Source: Peromyscus leucopus
Taxonomy: Eukaryota > Chordata > Mammalia > Rodentia > Cricetidae
Assembly (NCBI RefSeq): GCF_004664715.2
Contig: NC_051072.1
Coordinates: 36,890,142-36,954,141, forward strand
Length of the DNA stretch: 64,000 nt
Direction of reading: 5' to 3'
Part shown: positions 33,875 through 43,686 of the stretch, piece after piece
Layout: each line of letters starts with the position of its first letter
Numbering within the stretch: position 1 is the stretch's first letter
Position numbers and translations under genes: made by a program
The notes under the pieces: generated by a model
Database searches by the model: none
Seen by the model: only the letters and a program-made list of their open reading frames with translations
Told to the model about the DNA's origin: nothing

Positions 33875-35600
33875 CCCAGGGTGTATTGGATTGTTTTCCA
33901 TCATTGTCACAAAATACCTAAATCGAGGTAACACACAAAGAAATGAGGTTAGTTTAGCTGACAGTCTGGTACATCCCAGAGTGTAATATGGACATTGGCT
34001 GAGCTCAAGAGCATCCCACTTTAGCTATATAACACAACAGCAGACGGTATCTGCTGTAGAATATTATTTTAAAATGTGTTATATTGTTTATGCTGTGGAA
34101 CATTTGTTTAATGATGCAAAGATGTGTTGCATTTGTTTAACTCTGTGAAGCTGTGTAACTTTGCCTGTCTAAAACACCTGATTGGTCTAATAAAGAGTTG
34201 AAGGGCCAATAGCAAGGCAGGAGAAAGGATGGGAGGGGCTGGCAGGCAGAGAAAATAAATAGGAGGAGAAATCTGGGGAGAGGGATATCAAGGAGAGAGA
34301 GAGAAGGAGGAGGACTCCAGGGGCCAGCCACCCAGCTACACAGCAAGCCACGGAGGAAGAAGTAAAGAAAGAAATAGAGAAAGGTAAAAGTGCAGAGGCA
34401 GAAGTAGATGGGCTGATATAAGTTAAGAAAAGCTGGCTAAGCCGAGCTAAGGCCGGGCATTCATAAGAAAGAATAAGATTCCATGTGATTTATTTGGGAG
34501 CTGGGTGGCGGGCCCCCTAAAGAGCCAAAGAGTAAAAACAACCACCTACAGGTATCATTCGACAGGAAGGAGAGGCCACACAGTCAATAACACAGGAGGC
34601 CAGGGAGAAGGGAAGGGCTGGTTTCGCTCTTTAGTAAGACAGCAGCAACTCTCTTGAAGGGATGAGCTATAGGTCCCGTGAGAAATACAGAGACCATTGG
34701 CAGTGGTCTCAACAACTAGCCTTCATTTTTTAAAAGTCTTCAGCACCTTTCAACATTGTCAAACCCAGGGCCAATTTTCCAGTGTGAACCTTTGGGAGAC
34801 TCATTCAGACCATAGCATCCTGTCCCTGAACCCTACGCCATGAATTTCCCACAATACTTATCCTTTCGCCCCTAATAGTCCCCAAATCTTAACTTACTCC
34901 AACATCACTCAAGAGTCCAAAGTTTCATCATCAGAGACTCAAGACAAATTCTGTCCAGGTGTAAGCCAGTAAAAAGAAAGGTAAACATTTTTACACGTTA
35001 TTTACTTCCAACACTCTGGGTCGAGGGTTCCTTTGGGGAAACTAGGGAATAGAAAGGAAAAATGGCCCTAAAGCAAGACTGACACTCGGCAGGGAGGACT
35101 GTAAATCTTGTGGAAAGGAGTTGGGCCCCGGGGCCCCCAGGCAGCTCCCTCCGTGGCTTCACTGCTTCTGTCCACAGGCCGGCTGCCGTTCTCAGGACCG
35201 CTTGCTGCTGCCTGTAGCTCCCATAAGCTGGTTTGGCACCCGCTGTCTGTTCTACCATCCTAGGATTCCAGCTGTCGCTCTGCGCCTGCAGACCCAGCAA
35301 GCCTTCTTCCAGTGGAAATTCTCTGGACAGCTCCACCCTTGCAGCCTGTAGCTTCCATGTGACTCTGGAGAAGCTTCCATGACCCCACCACATCCCTGCG
35401 CACCTTCAGAACTAGCATTTCATAGGTTCCCAGAGCGTGGTCTGTACCTGCACTCACTTGGTCCACAGCTGGAGCTGCCACGGAGTCTTCACGGCTGGAT
35501 AGCAGAAAACAGAATTCCATGGTGGCCCCTGAGCAACAGGCCCATGGAGCGTAAGAATGCTGTCAAGATTCAAGAGGTCCGCTGGATATCCAAATGAAAA
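33875..35600 (-). mobile_element. MaLR element: LTR plus internal region, split by an ERVK solo LTR
   Basis: 'GGATTGTTTTCCATCATTGT' and 'CACAAAATACCTAAATCGAG' at the left, then 'TTGGGAGACTCATTCAGACC' at 34793-34812, form a reversed MaLR LTR. Beyond about 34830 lies non-coding MaLR internal sequence ('CAAGAGTCCAAAGTTTCATC', 'GTTCTACCATCCTAGGATTC'). The 131-codon minus frame (34998-35393) and its neighbours belong to this relic and show no intact product. Confidence 0.75.
34052..34550 (+). mobile_element. Solo LTR, ERVK/ERV2 class, cricetid type
   Basis: A 499-bp element with ends TGCTGTAG…CACCTACA is flanked by a perfect 6-bp duplication, GGTATC, at 34046-34051 and 34551-34556. Six base pairs is typical of ERVK. 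Features in order: CCAAT-type GGCCAATAG, TATA-like AAATAAATAGG, an A/G-rich middle, then 'CCATGTGATTTATTTGGGAG' and 'GGTGGCGGGCCCCC' near the end. I recall this family as common in hamster and Peromyscus genomes. No internal gene remains. Confidence 0.93.
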
Positions 35601-36075
35601 ACAGTGAGCATCGATAGGCCTTGGCTTCACAGTATGACAAAATTAACTTGAGACAGACACAAAAATTAGTATGGAAAGTTACTTAGCTTCTAAGAGAAAA
35701 TATGAAAACATCTTCTCTAATTGGAGACAGGCAACAACTTCTTACGCACCAAAGCATTAATAAGAAGCATTGGTGTATCACAATTCTCACAAAATCAAAA
35801 AACTGATTATCAAAAGCTACTATTAAGTAAAAATATAAGCCGTAGATTTAAAAATATGTTTATCTAACAAAGGACTTATACATGGGATATATGTTTTAAA
35901 TCAACAATAAAAACACAACTAATCTGACTTTAAAATGGGCAAGCACCCTGTATTAGATGCTTTTCTGTTGCTGTGATGAAACACCATGACCAAGGCAACT
36001 TCTAGAAGAAAGTTTGTTTTGGCTTTTGGCTCCAGGGGATCAGAGCGTATAATGACAGGGAAGCATGGCAGCCAT

Positions 36076-36116
36076 CAGCAGATGTGACAGCAGATGTGGC
36101 AGCAGATGTGACAGCA
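36076..36116. repeat. 12-bp minisatellite, about 3.5 copies
   Basis: CAGCAGATGTGA / CAGCAGATGTGG / CAGCAGATGTGA / CAGCA… lies inside the MaLR LTR. It is a local expansion within a transposon. Confidence 0.93.
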
Positions 36117-36247
36117 TCTGGAGAGGAAAGGGCAAACTGCAAGTCGGGAGCCTTTGCTCTCAAAGCCTGCCTCCTGTGCTGAACTTCCTCCAGAAGGCTA
36201 TACTTTCTAAACTTCCACAAAAGGAGCCACCAACTGCATACCAAGTG

Positions 36248-36252
<5 letters not shown>

Positions 36253-36302
<50 letters not shown>
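36253..36302. repeat. (CA)n microsatellite
   Basis: A pure CA run of about 25 units. It produces poly(Thr-His) and poly(Cys-Val) frames across it. Confidence 0.98.
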
Positions 36303-36307
<5 letters not shown>

Positions 36308-37154
36308 GTTCATCCGAATTGCCATTATGCAGAAGGAAAATACTCAGCAGCATTAGTTACCATTGAAATGCACATTAAAGCCAGGACAGGTAGCGTGGTC
36401 TGCCCTTGGAATGGTGAGGAAGAAAACCGAGAAGAGTAAGTATTTTGACAGAGTCATAGAGGAACTGGAACCTCCTATGTGACTGATCGGGAAAAGAATG
36501 TTACAATTGCTTTGCAAAAATATTGGACGTTTTCTACTAAAGTCAAACATCAACTATCTCATGACTTGGTAATCCCACTACTAAACTGATAATCATGAGC
36601 AATAAATACACATTCCCATAAGAGAGTTGTTGAAGAAGAACACCCATGGAAATTTTATTCACAATAGCATAAAACTATTAAAATACTCACAAATGTCTAT
36701 TAGCAGGAGAATGGGCAACTAATTTGTTGTGCATACAACAAGTTCATCTTCCATGTGTGGAATACTACACAGCAATAAAAAGAAATAAATTCACTGGCAT
36801 GCAACATGTAGATATGTCTACATATCTACCAATGAGCACTTTAGAATTCTATTTGACTTCCAGGAATAGACAGAACTAGTCTATGGATACAGAAGGAAGA
36901 ATGTTGTTACCTTGGGCTAGGGAAGGGAGTGCTCTTGCCTAGAGAGAATCATGGCCCAATTTTCTCTGGTGATGTGTTTTAAGTTTTAAACAAAGCAATG
37001 GCTGAATAATTACATAAATTTTTGTCTTTGAATCAGCATCCTTAATATACACTATATAAGCAAACCTCAATAAACATTGAAGAATATGATAACATTGAAA
37101 GTGTTCTATTCTAATTGGACAGAATTCCAGGCCAACTTTCACTGTCTCCCTTGT

Positions 37155-37400
37155 GTTAGTGACTTGTCTCATTGCTGTGGCAAAATACCCAAGATCAGTT
37201 CAGTGGAGGAAGGGGTTATTCTGGCTCACGATTTAGGGTACAGTTTACAATGGTGTGGCAGTAAGAGTTTGAAGCAGGTGGTCATATTGCATTCTCAGTC
37301 AGGAAGCGGGCAGGGAGAGATGGTAGTCACCTTTTTATGCAGTCCAGGAACTCAACCTAAGGAGTAGTGCCACCCACAGTGACCTTCTTACTTGAGTTAA
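37155..37400 (-). mobile_element. MaLR-like LTR, diverged
   Basis: 'GTGTTAGTGACTTGTCTCAT', 'TGCTGTGGCAAAATACCCAA', 'GGAGGAAGGGGTTATTCTGG' and 'CAGTCAGGAAGCGGGCAGG' follow the reversed MaLR LTR layout. Confidence 0.65.
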
Positions 37401-37519
37401 CCTAATCTAGATAACCCCATCAAGGAGGGTCCAGAAGCTTATATTTCAGGTGACTCTCAATCCCAAGAATTTGACCATGAGTATTAATCCTCAAAACCCC
37501 CAAAAACAGAAGAGAAAGG

Positions 37520-37554
<35 letters not shown>

Positions 37555-38779
37555 CAACATTCTATTGTGTCCTATTTGGAGAAATGTACTCGTGCATCCT
37601 CTTTTGAGAATGGCTGGGTACATCACATATCCAAAAGCTACTTGTGACGTATCCACTATACCTTCAAAGAGTATAGACAGATTTGTGGAACCACAGATTG
37701 GCCCGCAGTTGGCAGTCTGGGCTCCTGGGGAATGCAGGAAGAAGGCCAGCTCCCACTCATACAACTCCTGGCTCAACCAGAAATTCAGGAGCGGTTCCCT
37801 CCCATGCTCAAGGGAGAGTGGGTGGGGGCTGGGAGATCCTCACTCCTGTTTAACTCCTGCTGTCTTTCTCATGGCTTGCTTGACAGTTTGGGGGGGGGTG
37901 TCATCTTGGTAGACAAGAAGCTGACAAATCAGCTTTCAGATCTGAGGATGTTCAAAGGAGTCAATCTATCCGTGGGGAGAGCCCATCTGACAGAGTGAGT
38001 ATCTAGCTGACCACGATGTCGGAGCTGAGTTTGGAGAGTAAGGGAATGTGTTTAGTAAGACAGACTTTTTGTGCACACAGGAACGTGGCAGGGAGGGAGT
38101 CGGTGTGTTCCCAGGGTCTCTGCTGGCTGAACGAATCTATACCATAATCTTCTTCCATTTTCCATGTTTCTTGTATGAAACAGAACTAGACTCAGGCTTT
38201 GGGTCCACAGGTGCTCACCAAGGGCTCATCCTTTGTCTCTAACTGAGTAAGGCAACAGCCACAGTTCTCAGCAACCCAGACTCCAATGCAAGGAAGCCAT
38301 ATTCCAAGTAAAGCTTGCTTGAATGAGTTCTGCCTTCTGTGCCCAACCACAGTCCTCTATCCTCAACTTCCAAGGATTTCAATATCTTCTCTTGCCTCAC
38401 CATTCACAACACGGCATCAAGAAATACTGAGAACATTACAAAATTATTTACTTATGGACTTTCTTTTTTAGTTAGACGTTTCGCTATCTAAGACTTACGA
38501 ACCAGTCCGTGCATGAACACACCTAAAATCTTTTTTAGGAACTCTTGAATGAATAAATGTGGAATTCTCAAATTCAAATTTTAAAAGTTAGCGACAAGCT
38601 CCCCACCCCCGAGCCGCCCGTGGAAAGGGACAAGAGTCATCTTCAATAATAAGATCTTTACTGTGACATAAAACAAAGAGAAGGTAACTGCTCATTCTCA
38701 CACACTATTTCCCATTAAACTCAAGTGTGTGCACATTTGTGCTGTGTGACCCGCCACCACTCTTCCTTTCCACTTTTTT
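37401..38779. other. Stretch without a gene
   Basis: A pure A31 run at 37520-37550 is the main landmark. The preceding sequence is not a recognised retroposon. Frames of 118 (minus) and 115 (plus) codons at 37420-37912 overlap the homopolymer or each other and are unsupported. An A-run of this length is likely variable. Confidence 0.45.
37520..37550. repeat. A31 homopolymer
   Basis: Thirty-one uninterrupted A. This could be a retroposon tail, but no body was recognised 5' of it. Confidence 0.97.
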
Positions 38780-38892
38780 TCTCTCTTTCTTTCTCTGTGT
38801 AACAGCCCTGGCTATCCTGGAGCTAGGATGGCTTCTAACTCACAGCAATCCTCCTGCCTCTGCCTCCCAAGTACTGGGATTAAGAATGAGCC
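38780..38892 (-). mobile_element. B1 SINE
   Basis: 'TTTCTCTGTGTAACAGCCCT', 'GGCTATCCTGGAGCTAGGAT', 'CTCCTGCCTCTGCCTCCCAA' and 'GTACTGGGATTAAGAATGAG' are the reversed B1 order. It is truncated at the 7SL 5' end. Confidence 0.92.
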
Positions 38893-39339
38893 CTTCTAAT
38901 TAAAAATAAAAACGATTTATATTTTCTTATGTTAATAAAAAAGAGCATTGCGCTGCCCAAGACCTCCAACATTCACCTGTGAGGTTTAGGGGAGGAAGGA
39001 AACTTTCTTGGTATGTTGAAGAGCCATGAAGTCTGAATACCACACACCCCCTGCTCATCATGCTGTGGTCCCTAAATGTGAGAGCATGTGAAATCCTCCA
39101 GCTATGCCACTAGAAATCTATGTGAAACCAGTTGTCAGGACATTTCCTCATCACTACACCCTTATTCTTATGGCCACACTGATGCATCTCCCTTCAGTAT
39201 CAGCTCTGGATGGTTTCTGCTCAGTGGACCAGAGACGGACTAGGGTGGAAAGGGAGACTTGGGGTACTAGTAGACACGGAAATAATGGATGTGATCATGT
39301 CTTCAAGACAGAACATGGAGGGTAAGAAAAGGTAAAGGT
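38893..39339. other. Stretch without a gene
   Basis: No gene or repeat recognised. A 73-codon frame has no domain. Confidence 0.45.
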
Positions 39340-39347
39340 CAAGCTAG

Positions 39348-39655
39348 TATTGGTGAAATTATTAAGGCCACTCCACATAGTTAAAAGGGAGGTTTATTTA
39401 GTGGCGTAACTTACAAATGAAGGGATAGGTAGGTTGCAGGGTCTGGGAAAGATGTAGCGCAGTCCAGCGGTGTTCTCTGGAGATCTCTGCTCGGTCTACC
39501 TCCAGCGTCCAGGGTCCAGCAACCAAGAGAAGGCGGTGCATCCGGATCTTGGGTCTTCAGGGCCCTCTCTTGGCCCCGCCTTGTAGGCGTGACAGTTACT
39601 GAAGCCTCAATGGGGGTTGGAACTTCCAGATCAAAGCTGGAATGGCTACCCACTA
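39348..39655 (-). mobile_element. 308-bp rodent repeat flanked by an 8-bp direct repeat
   Basis: CAAGCTAG lies at 39340-39347 and 39656-39663, exactly bounding a segment with ends TATTGGTG…ACCCACTA. On the minus strand it reads 'TAGTGGGTAGCCATTCCAGC', 'CACGCCTACAAGGCGGGGCC' and AATAAACCTCCC, a polyadenylation-signal context. I recognise it as a common rodent repeat (RMER-like) but cannot name the family. The 8-bp duplication and TA…TA termini are not those of an LTR and would suit a hAT-like element. Confidence 0.7.
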
Positions 39656-39663
39656 CAAGCTAG

Positions 39664-40449
39664 AGACCTCAGATGCTCCGAAAGTTGACAGAATTAGGGA
39701 CCAGGAGCGGGTGCCCACGTGACAATACCCACACTTTGGAATGCATACTAACTGGTCATTATTTGTTATGGCTCTGTCTTCTTTATGTTGAGCATTTTGA
39801 CAGTAGGAACCTTTTCTTCATGTATGAGGCTTCCTAGCATCCATGAGTGTGTGGATGCTCCCAAGAGAAGAGAGGGAACAGGAGAAGCCAAGACTAGAAG
39901 GATCTTGGAAAACATGGGATGGGACCCAGGAAGACAGTAGGAAAAAAATTAGCTAGAGAAGCATCATTTCTCCAGAGATTCCTAGAGTAGCCTACTTGAG
40001 ACAAAGCCAGAGTCTGGGTGGCCCAGTTACATTCTGATATGGAAGAGGCACCGCCAAGAAGCCTGGGTAGAAAATCCAAATCCATGTCCAACTGAAGCAG
40101 CTGTTGGGGTGGGGGGGGACAGCAAGGCCAGCTCTGGGAACCGGCTCAGAGGCAAGAGTCCTGAGCCTTTCAAGAGGCACCAGTACTTCCAACTCTCTAC
40201 CAAGAAACAATACCAATTTCAGTATTGCCAAGATACCTGAAGCAAAAATAGCTTCACTGGTCCCTTGTGCCACCTAAAGGGAAAGCAGGAAAATGGATTT
40301 TGAGACTCACTTGTCGCAGTACTGAAAATAGGCGTCAGAGATTTGGTAGCAGTCAGTATCCCTGTGTGTGACTGGTGCACAGCTTACAGGAGGGAATTGT
40401 GACTGTGATGTGGCAAGGAATGGCTGGGGGCTTGATTCACAGGGTACCA
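39664..40449. other. Stretch without a gene
   Basis: Weak L2-like 3' text at about 39765-39835. Otherwise unique. The 93-codon minus frame (39992-40273) has no domain. Confidence 0.4.
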
Positions 40450-40605
40450 ACCCTGCCTTTGTCACGGGACCCTCTCAACACTTCCAAGTGACCTTTCCCC
40501 AGAGGCCACGGTCCACATCTTTTACAAACCTCTATTTATTTTCTTCCAACTATAATTTATCTCCATTTGACATTGGAGGTCCTTGAAGCTAATAAATCAT
40601 GAGAC
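40450..40605 (+). mobile_element. L2 LINE fragment
   Basis: 'CCAAGTGACCTTTCCCCAGA', 'CCTCTATTTATTTTCTTCC' and 'GACATTGGAGGTCCTTGAAG' parallel the L2 3' UTR (…ATGTCACCTCCTCAGAGAGG…TTTATTTTTCTTCATAGC…). Confidence 0.6.
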
Positions 40606-41489
40606 TACTTGCCTAGAAAAATATTTTTGGTGGAAAGAGTATCACAACCCAGAGGAAACACTCATTGTCTGAATTCCAACAAACCTGGGCTATAGCATGG
40701 CCGAGATCTTGCAGGCTGCCCAAAGCCAAGGGGTACAGTGTGACTAGAAATGCTGCAAAGCCATTGACCTGGCATTCTTGCTCTCTGCTATAAATCTGGT
40801 CCTCTGATAGGTGGAGTACAGGGTGGGAAGGGTTAGAAAAATCTCCTACTTTGGCCTTAGTTGGAGCTTTTTGTTTAGTCTGGAGAAACACAAATGATAC
40901 AGTTCTTAGAGTCAGTACTTTTCGAACTGGCTTTGTTTGTGTGCGCTACATGCAGCGGGAAAGTGCCGGAGTTCAGAACTCATCTCTAGGACAGTTTCTG
41001 TCTGCACAAGTGAAACAGTGAATTAAACCAGTGTGTTCGTTTCTACCATGCCTTTACATCGCTGGGTGTTCGTAGGAATTTCCTAAACAGTCCAGTCAGG
41101 CATTGCTTGCACCATTTTTCCAATGGGAAAATATTTTGATAAATAGCATGGCGTGGACAGTTTCATTTAACAGAGTCCTCACTGCTGCCCAGTTCCTCCT
41201 TCACGCTCCATCTTTTCCAAGAACAGCATTAAAAGCAGGTAGTTACATTCTGAGAAAACCCAGTGTTGCATGTGATTTAGAACCTGGTCCCTTTTATTAG
41301 GTCACCTGGAGCAGAGACACAAGCATAGGGAACTCTTGCTGGAGATTCCAATGCTAGGGGAAAGCACTGTCTGAGTGATCCCTTAAAGCTTTATTTAACA
41401 GAGTGTGAATCTCCACCCTACCCCGCTCTAGTACTTGACCCGTGGATACAAAATGATCACAATCTGTGTATTCATGAAATTATTTATGC

Positions 41490-41490
<1 letters not shown>
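40606..41490. other. Stretch without a gene
   Basis: A 92-codon minus frame (40613-40891) has no domain. No repeat recognised. Confidence 0.45.
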
Positions 41491-41560
<70 letters not shown>

Positions 41561-41646
41561 CAGAGAGACAGAGACAGAGATAGAGAGACACACAGAGAGA
41601 CACACACACAGAGAGAGAAAGAGAGAGAGACAGACAGACAGAGAGC
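41491..41646. repeat. Compound (TG)n(AG)n with (CACA/GACA) tail
   Basis: About 24 bp of TG is followed by about 40 bp of AG, then a degenerate GACA/GAGA/CACA tract. The pieces have different structural potential: alternating purine-pyrimidine (Z-DNA) and a purine mirror tract (triplex). Both long frames over it are repeat translations. Confidence 0.97.
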
Positions 41647-41874
41647 GCTTCCCAGGGCCACATATGAAACCTCACACACTTTCGCTCTGATCACAGAAAA
41701 GGGTGGGATTGCCAGAGGGTCTGTTGATGGCGTGGCCACTGAAATTAGAGTTCAAGGCAAGGTGTGCCTTGGTTACTTGCGTCCTTGGTGCGTGAACCTT
41801 ATCTGTAAAATAGGTATAATGTAGTAGTTCACAGGCATTGTCAAATCATATATATGTGTGTGCAACAACAATTA

Positions 41875-42080
41875 AAGAAAAGGAGAAAAAGTTACAAAAA
41901 TAAAATAAAAAAGAGGTCAAAGGCCATGAAATTAAGAGAGACCATGGAGTGGGGGCTTCATGGGAAGGTTGGAGGGAGGAAAGGGGAAAACGATGTATTT
42001 TAAGTTTTATAATTTATAAAATATTATAAATTTTTCATGATTATAAATTTTTATCTTTAAAAAATTAAAAGGTACAATGA
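41875..42080 (+). mobile_element. L1 3' end
   Basis: 'CAAAGGCCATGAAATTAAGA', 'GAGACCATGGAGTGGGGGC' and 'GGTTGGAGGGAGGAAAGGGG', then A/T-rich DNA, are the rodent L1 3' UTR end. The copy is strongly 5'-truncated. Confidence 0.75.
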
Positions 42081-42156
42081 TACAACATCCCTCAAAGCAT
42101 TGCTGAAAAATCACAGGGGGTAAAATATGTGACTAATTTAGTAAAGTTATTAGACT

Positions 42157-42296
42157 TGTGCCATCAAGATGGCTCAGGAGGCATCTACTGTGGCCTGCTG
42201 GGAAGCCTGGATCCCCAGGATTCACATGATTCCAGACTACTGGCTTCCAAAAGCTATTCTCTGACCTCCCTTTCCTGTGTGCTGTGGCACAATTGT

Positions 42297-42350
<54 letters not shown>

Positions 42351-42365
42351 ACAAAATAAATACAT
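42157..42365 (+). mobile_element. B2/B3 SINE with (CA)n tail
   Basis: 'CATCAAGATGGCTCAGGAGG', 'CCTGGATCCCCAGGATTCAC' and 'TCTCTGACCTCCCTTTCCTG' run into a CA tract (42302-42348), then AAAATAAATACA. It is in-order, diverged B3. Confidence 0.82.
42302..42348. repeat. (CA)n microsatellite in a SINE tail
   Basis: A pure CA run of about 23 units inside the SINE 3' region. Confidence 0.98.
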
Positions 42366-42596
42366 TTTAATTCCTAGAATATAATAAGTTTTCAACAGGC
42401 ATGTCCTAATATTTACTGTAGCGGATGCTTAAAGAACATAGTATTTAGAGAAAAACAAAAGATCCTTGATTTCTGTTTTGTTTTTGAGGCAGGATCTCTC
42501 ACTATGAGTGGAGTTGGTCTGGACCTTGCAGTGTCCCATCCCAAGGGTGCCATTCTGATTAGATTTTGTCACATTGATCCATGATAGAGTCTCTTG

Positions 42597-43010
42597 CTAT
42601 ATTAGTTACTTTTCTGTTGATGTGGTGACACGGTGGCCAAAGACTCAAGAAATAGTGTGGTTTTGTTTGTTTGTTTGTTTGTTTGTTTTGCCTTATGGCT
42701 GCAGAGGGATGTGAGTCTGGGGTATGAGTCCCTGATGGTTGAATGAAGGCATGGCAGCAAGCCGAAGGCAAGGCATCAGGAACAGGAAGCTGAGCGCTCA
42801 CATCTTGAACAGCAAGCCCAGAGCAGACAGAGCAAACTGGAAGTAGGGGGGGATTTTAATCTCAAAGCCAGCCCCCAGGGATGTACTTCCTCCAGCAAGG
42901 CTGTACCACCTAAACCTAAACCTCCCCAAACAGTACCACCCACTGGGGACCAACTGTTTAAATGCCCGAGCCTATGGAGGACATTTCTCATTCAAACCAC
43001 TACACCTGGG
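42597..43010 (-). mobile_element. MaLR-like rodent LTR
   Basis: 'ATTAGTTACTTTTCTGTTGA', a (TTTG)n run at 42661-42688, 'GAAGGCATGGCAGCAAGCCG', 'TTTTAATCTCAAAGCCAGCC', 'GATGTACTTCCTCCAGCAAG' and 'TTTCTCATTCAAACCACTAC'. Same family as the LTR at 35949. Confidence 0.8.
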
Positions 43011-43350
43011 AAGAGGAACTTCAGCTGAGGAATCGCCTCCATCAGATCAGCCTATGGGCATGTCTAGGGGGGTATTTCTTCATTAATGGTTGATATGGAA
43101 GATCCCACCACACTGTGAGAAGAGGCACCCTTGAGCGGGTCCTGCATAGCATGTGAATGGAAACTGAGCAGGTCATGAAGAGAAGGCCAGTAAGCAGCCT
43201 TCCTCTGTGATCTCTGGCTCGGTTCCTTCCTCCAGGTTCCTGCCTTGAGTTCCTGTCCTAACTTCCCTCGGTGATAAAGTGGCTTGTGAGATGAAATAAA
43301 CCCTTTCTTCCAAAAGTTGCTTTTGGTCCTGTTATTTACCCCAACAGCAG
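43010..43350 (+). mobile_element. MaLR-like rodent LTR, opposite orientation
   Basis: 'CGCCTCCATCAGATCAGCCT', 'GGCCAGTAAGCAGCCTTCC', 'CCAGGTTCCTGCCTTGAGTT' and 'GAAATAAACCCTTTCTTCC' are the same family as 30195-30535. It abuts the oppositely oriented LTR at 42597-43010. Confidence 0.8.
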
Positions 43351-43437
43351 ACAGCAGACAGAGAGGCAAATCTGTTCTATAATATAACTGTCGACATCTC
43401 CTTCAGACAAGGAAAAATGGCGGAAAACAGCAGAGAT

Positions 43438-43605
43438 TTACCAAGTGCTTTCTGAACATCAGACTCTGCGCCAGATCCCTTGGATCCTTAATTCAGCCAA
43501 TCCTCACTATGAAAGTAACATTGTATCTGCTTTGCCAATGAGGCAACTGAGTCTCAGAAAGCCCAGTCTGTTCAAGACAACCAACAGAGTTAAGATTTTT
43601 TGTGA
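43438..43605 (-). mobile_element. MIR SINE, nearly full length
   Basis: 'AAGTGCTTTCTGAACATCAG', 'CCAATCCTCACTATGAAAGT' and 'GCCAATGAGGCAACTGAGTC' follow the reversed MIR from its 3' end to its core. Confidence 0.85.
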
Positions 43606-43637
43606 TGTAACAATACAAAATTTGTATTGACATAACA

Positions 43638-43649
43638 ATAAAAAAAAAA

Positions 43650-43682
<33 letters not shown>
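43638..43682. repeat. A-rich homopolymer, about 45 nt with one C
   Basis: A long A-run with a single C at 43650. It follows the MIR directly without another recognised body. Reading it backwards gives a poly-Phe frame. Confidence 0.97.

Positions 43683-43686
<4 letters not shown>

Larger units (their letters stand above)
35949..36302 (-). mobile_element. MaLR-like LTR with (CA)n end, inserted in L1M
   Basis: It starts 'TGTATTAGATGCTTTTCTGT' and continues 'GATGAAACACCATGACCAAG' and 'CTTCCTCCAGAAGGC', then 'CCAACTGCATACCAAG' and a CA run (36253-36302). The flanks CACCC (35944-35948) and CACTC (36303-36307) match at 4 of 5, fitting the 5-bp duplication of ERVL/MaLR elements. The CA run seems to have grown at its end. 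Confidence 0.75.
35620..37075 (+). mobile_element. Ancient L1M ORF2 3' part and 3' UTR, split by a MaLR LTR
   Basis: The left part (35620-35948) contains 'AATCAACAATAAAAACACAA' and 'CTGACTTTAAAATGGGCAAG'. It resumes at about 36308 with 'CCATTGAAATGCACATTAAA', and later 'GAATACTACACAGCAATAAA', all in L1 ORF2 order. Frames are broken throughout, so no protein is encoded. Confidence 0.85.

Noticed and set aside
34998..35393. 131-codon minus frame considered as an ERV protein remnant
   Set aside because: It lies in MaLR internal sequence, which is non-coding in this class. No gag, pol or env motif is visible.
37520..37550. A31 run as the tail of a processed pseudogene
   Set aside because: No coding-like or known mRNA-like sequence precedes it, and no flanking target duplication was found.
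41435..41824. 129-codon plus frame rich in Arg-Glu
   Set aside because: Direct translation of the AG/GACA repeats.
42473..42548. Possible reversed B1 fragment (TTTTTGAGGCAGGATCTCTC)
   Set aside because: Only the tail-proximal 20 bases resemble B1; the following sequence does not continue in B1 order.
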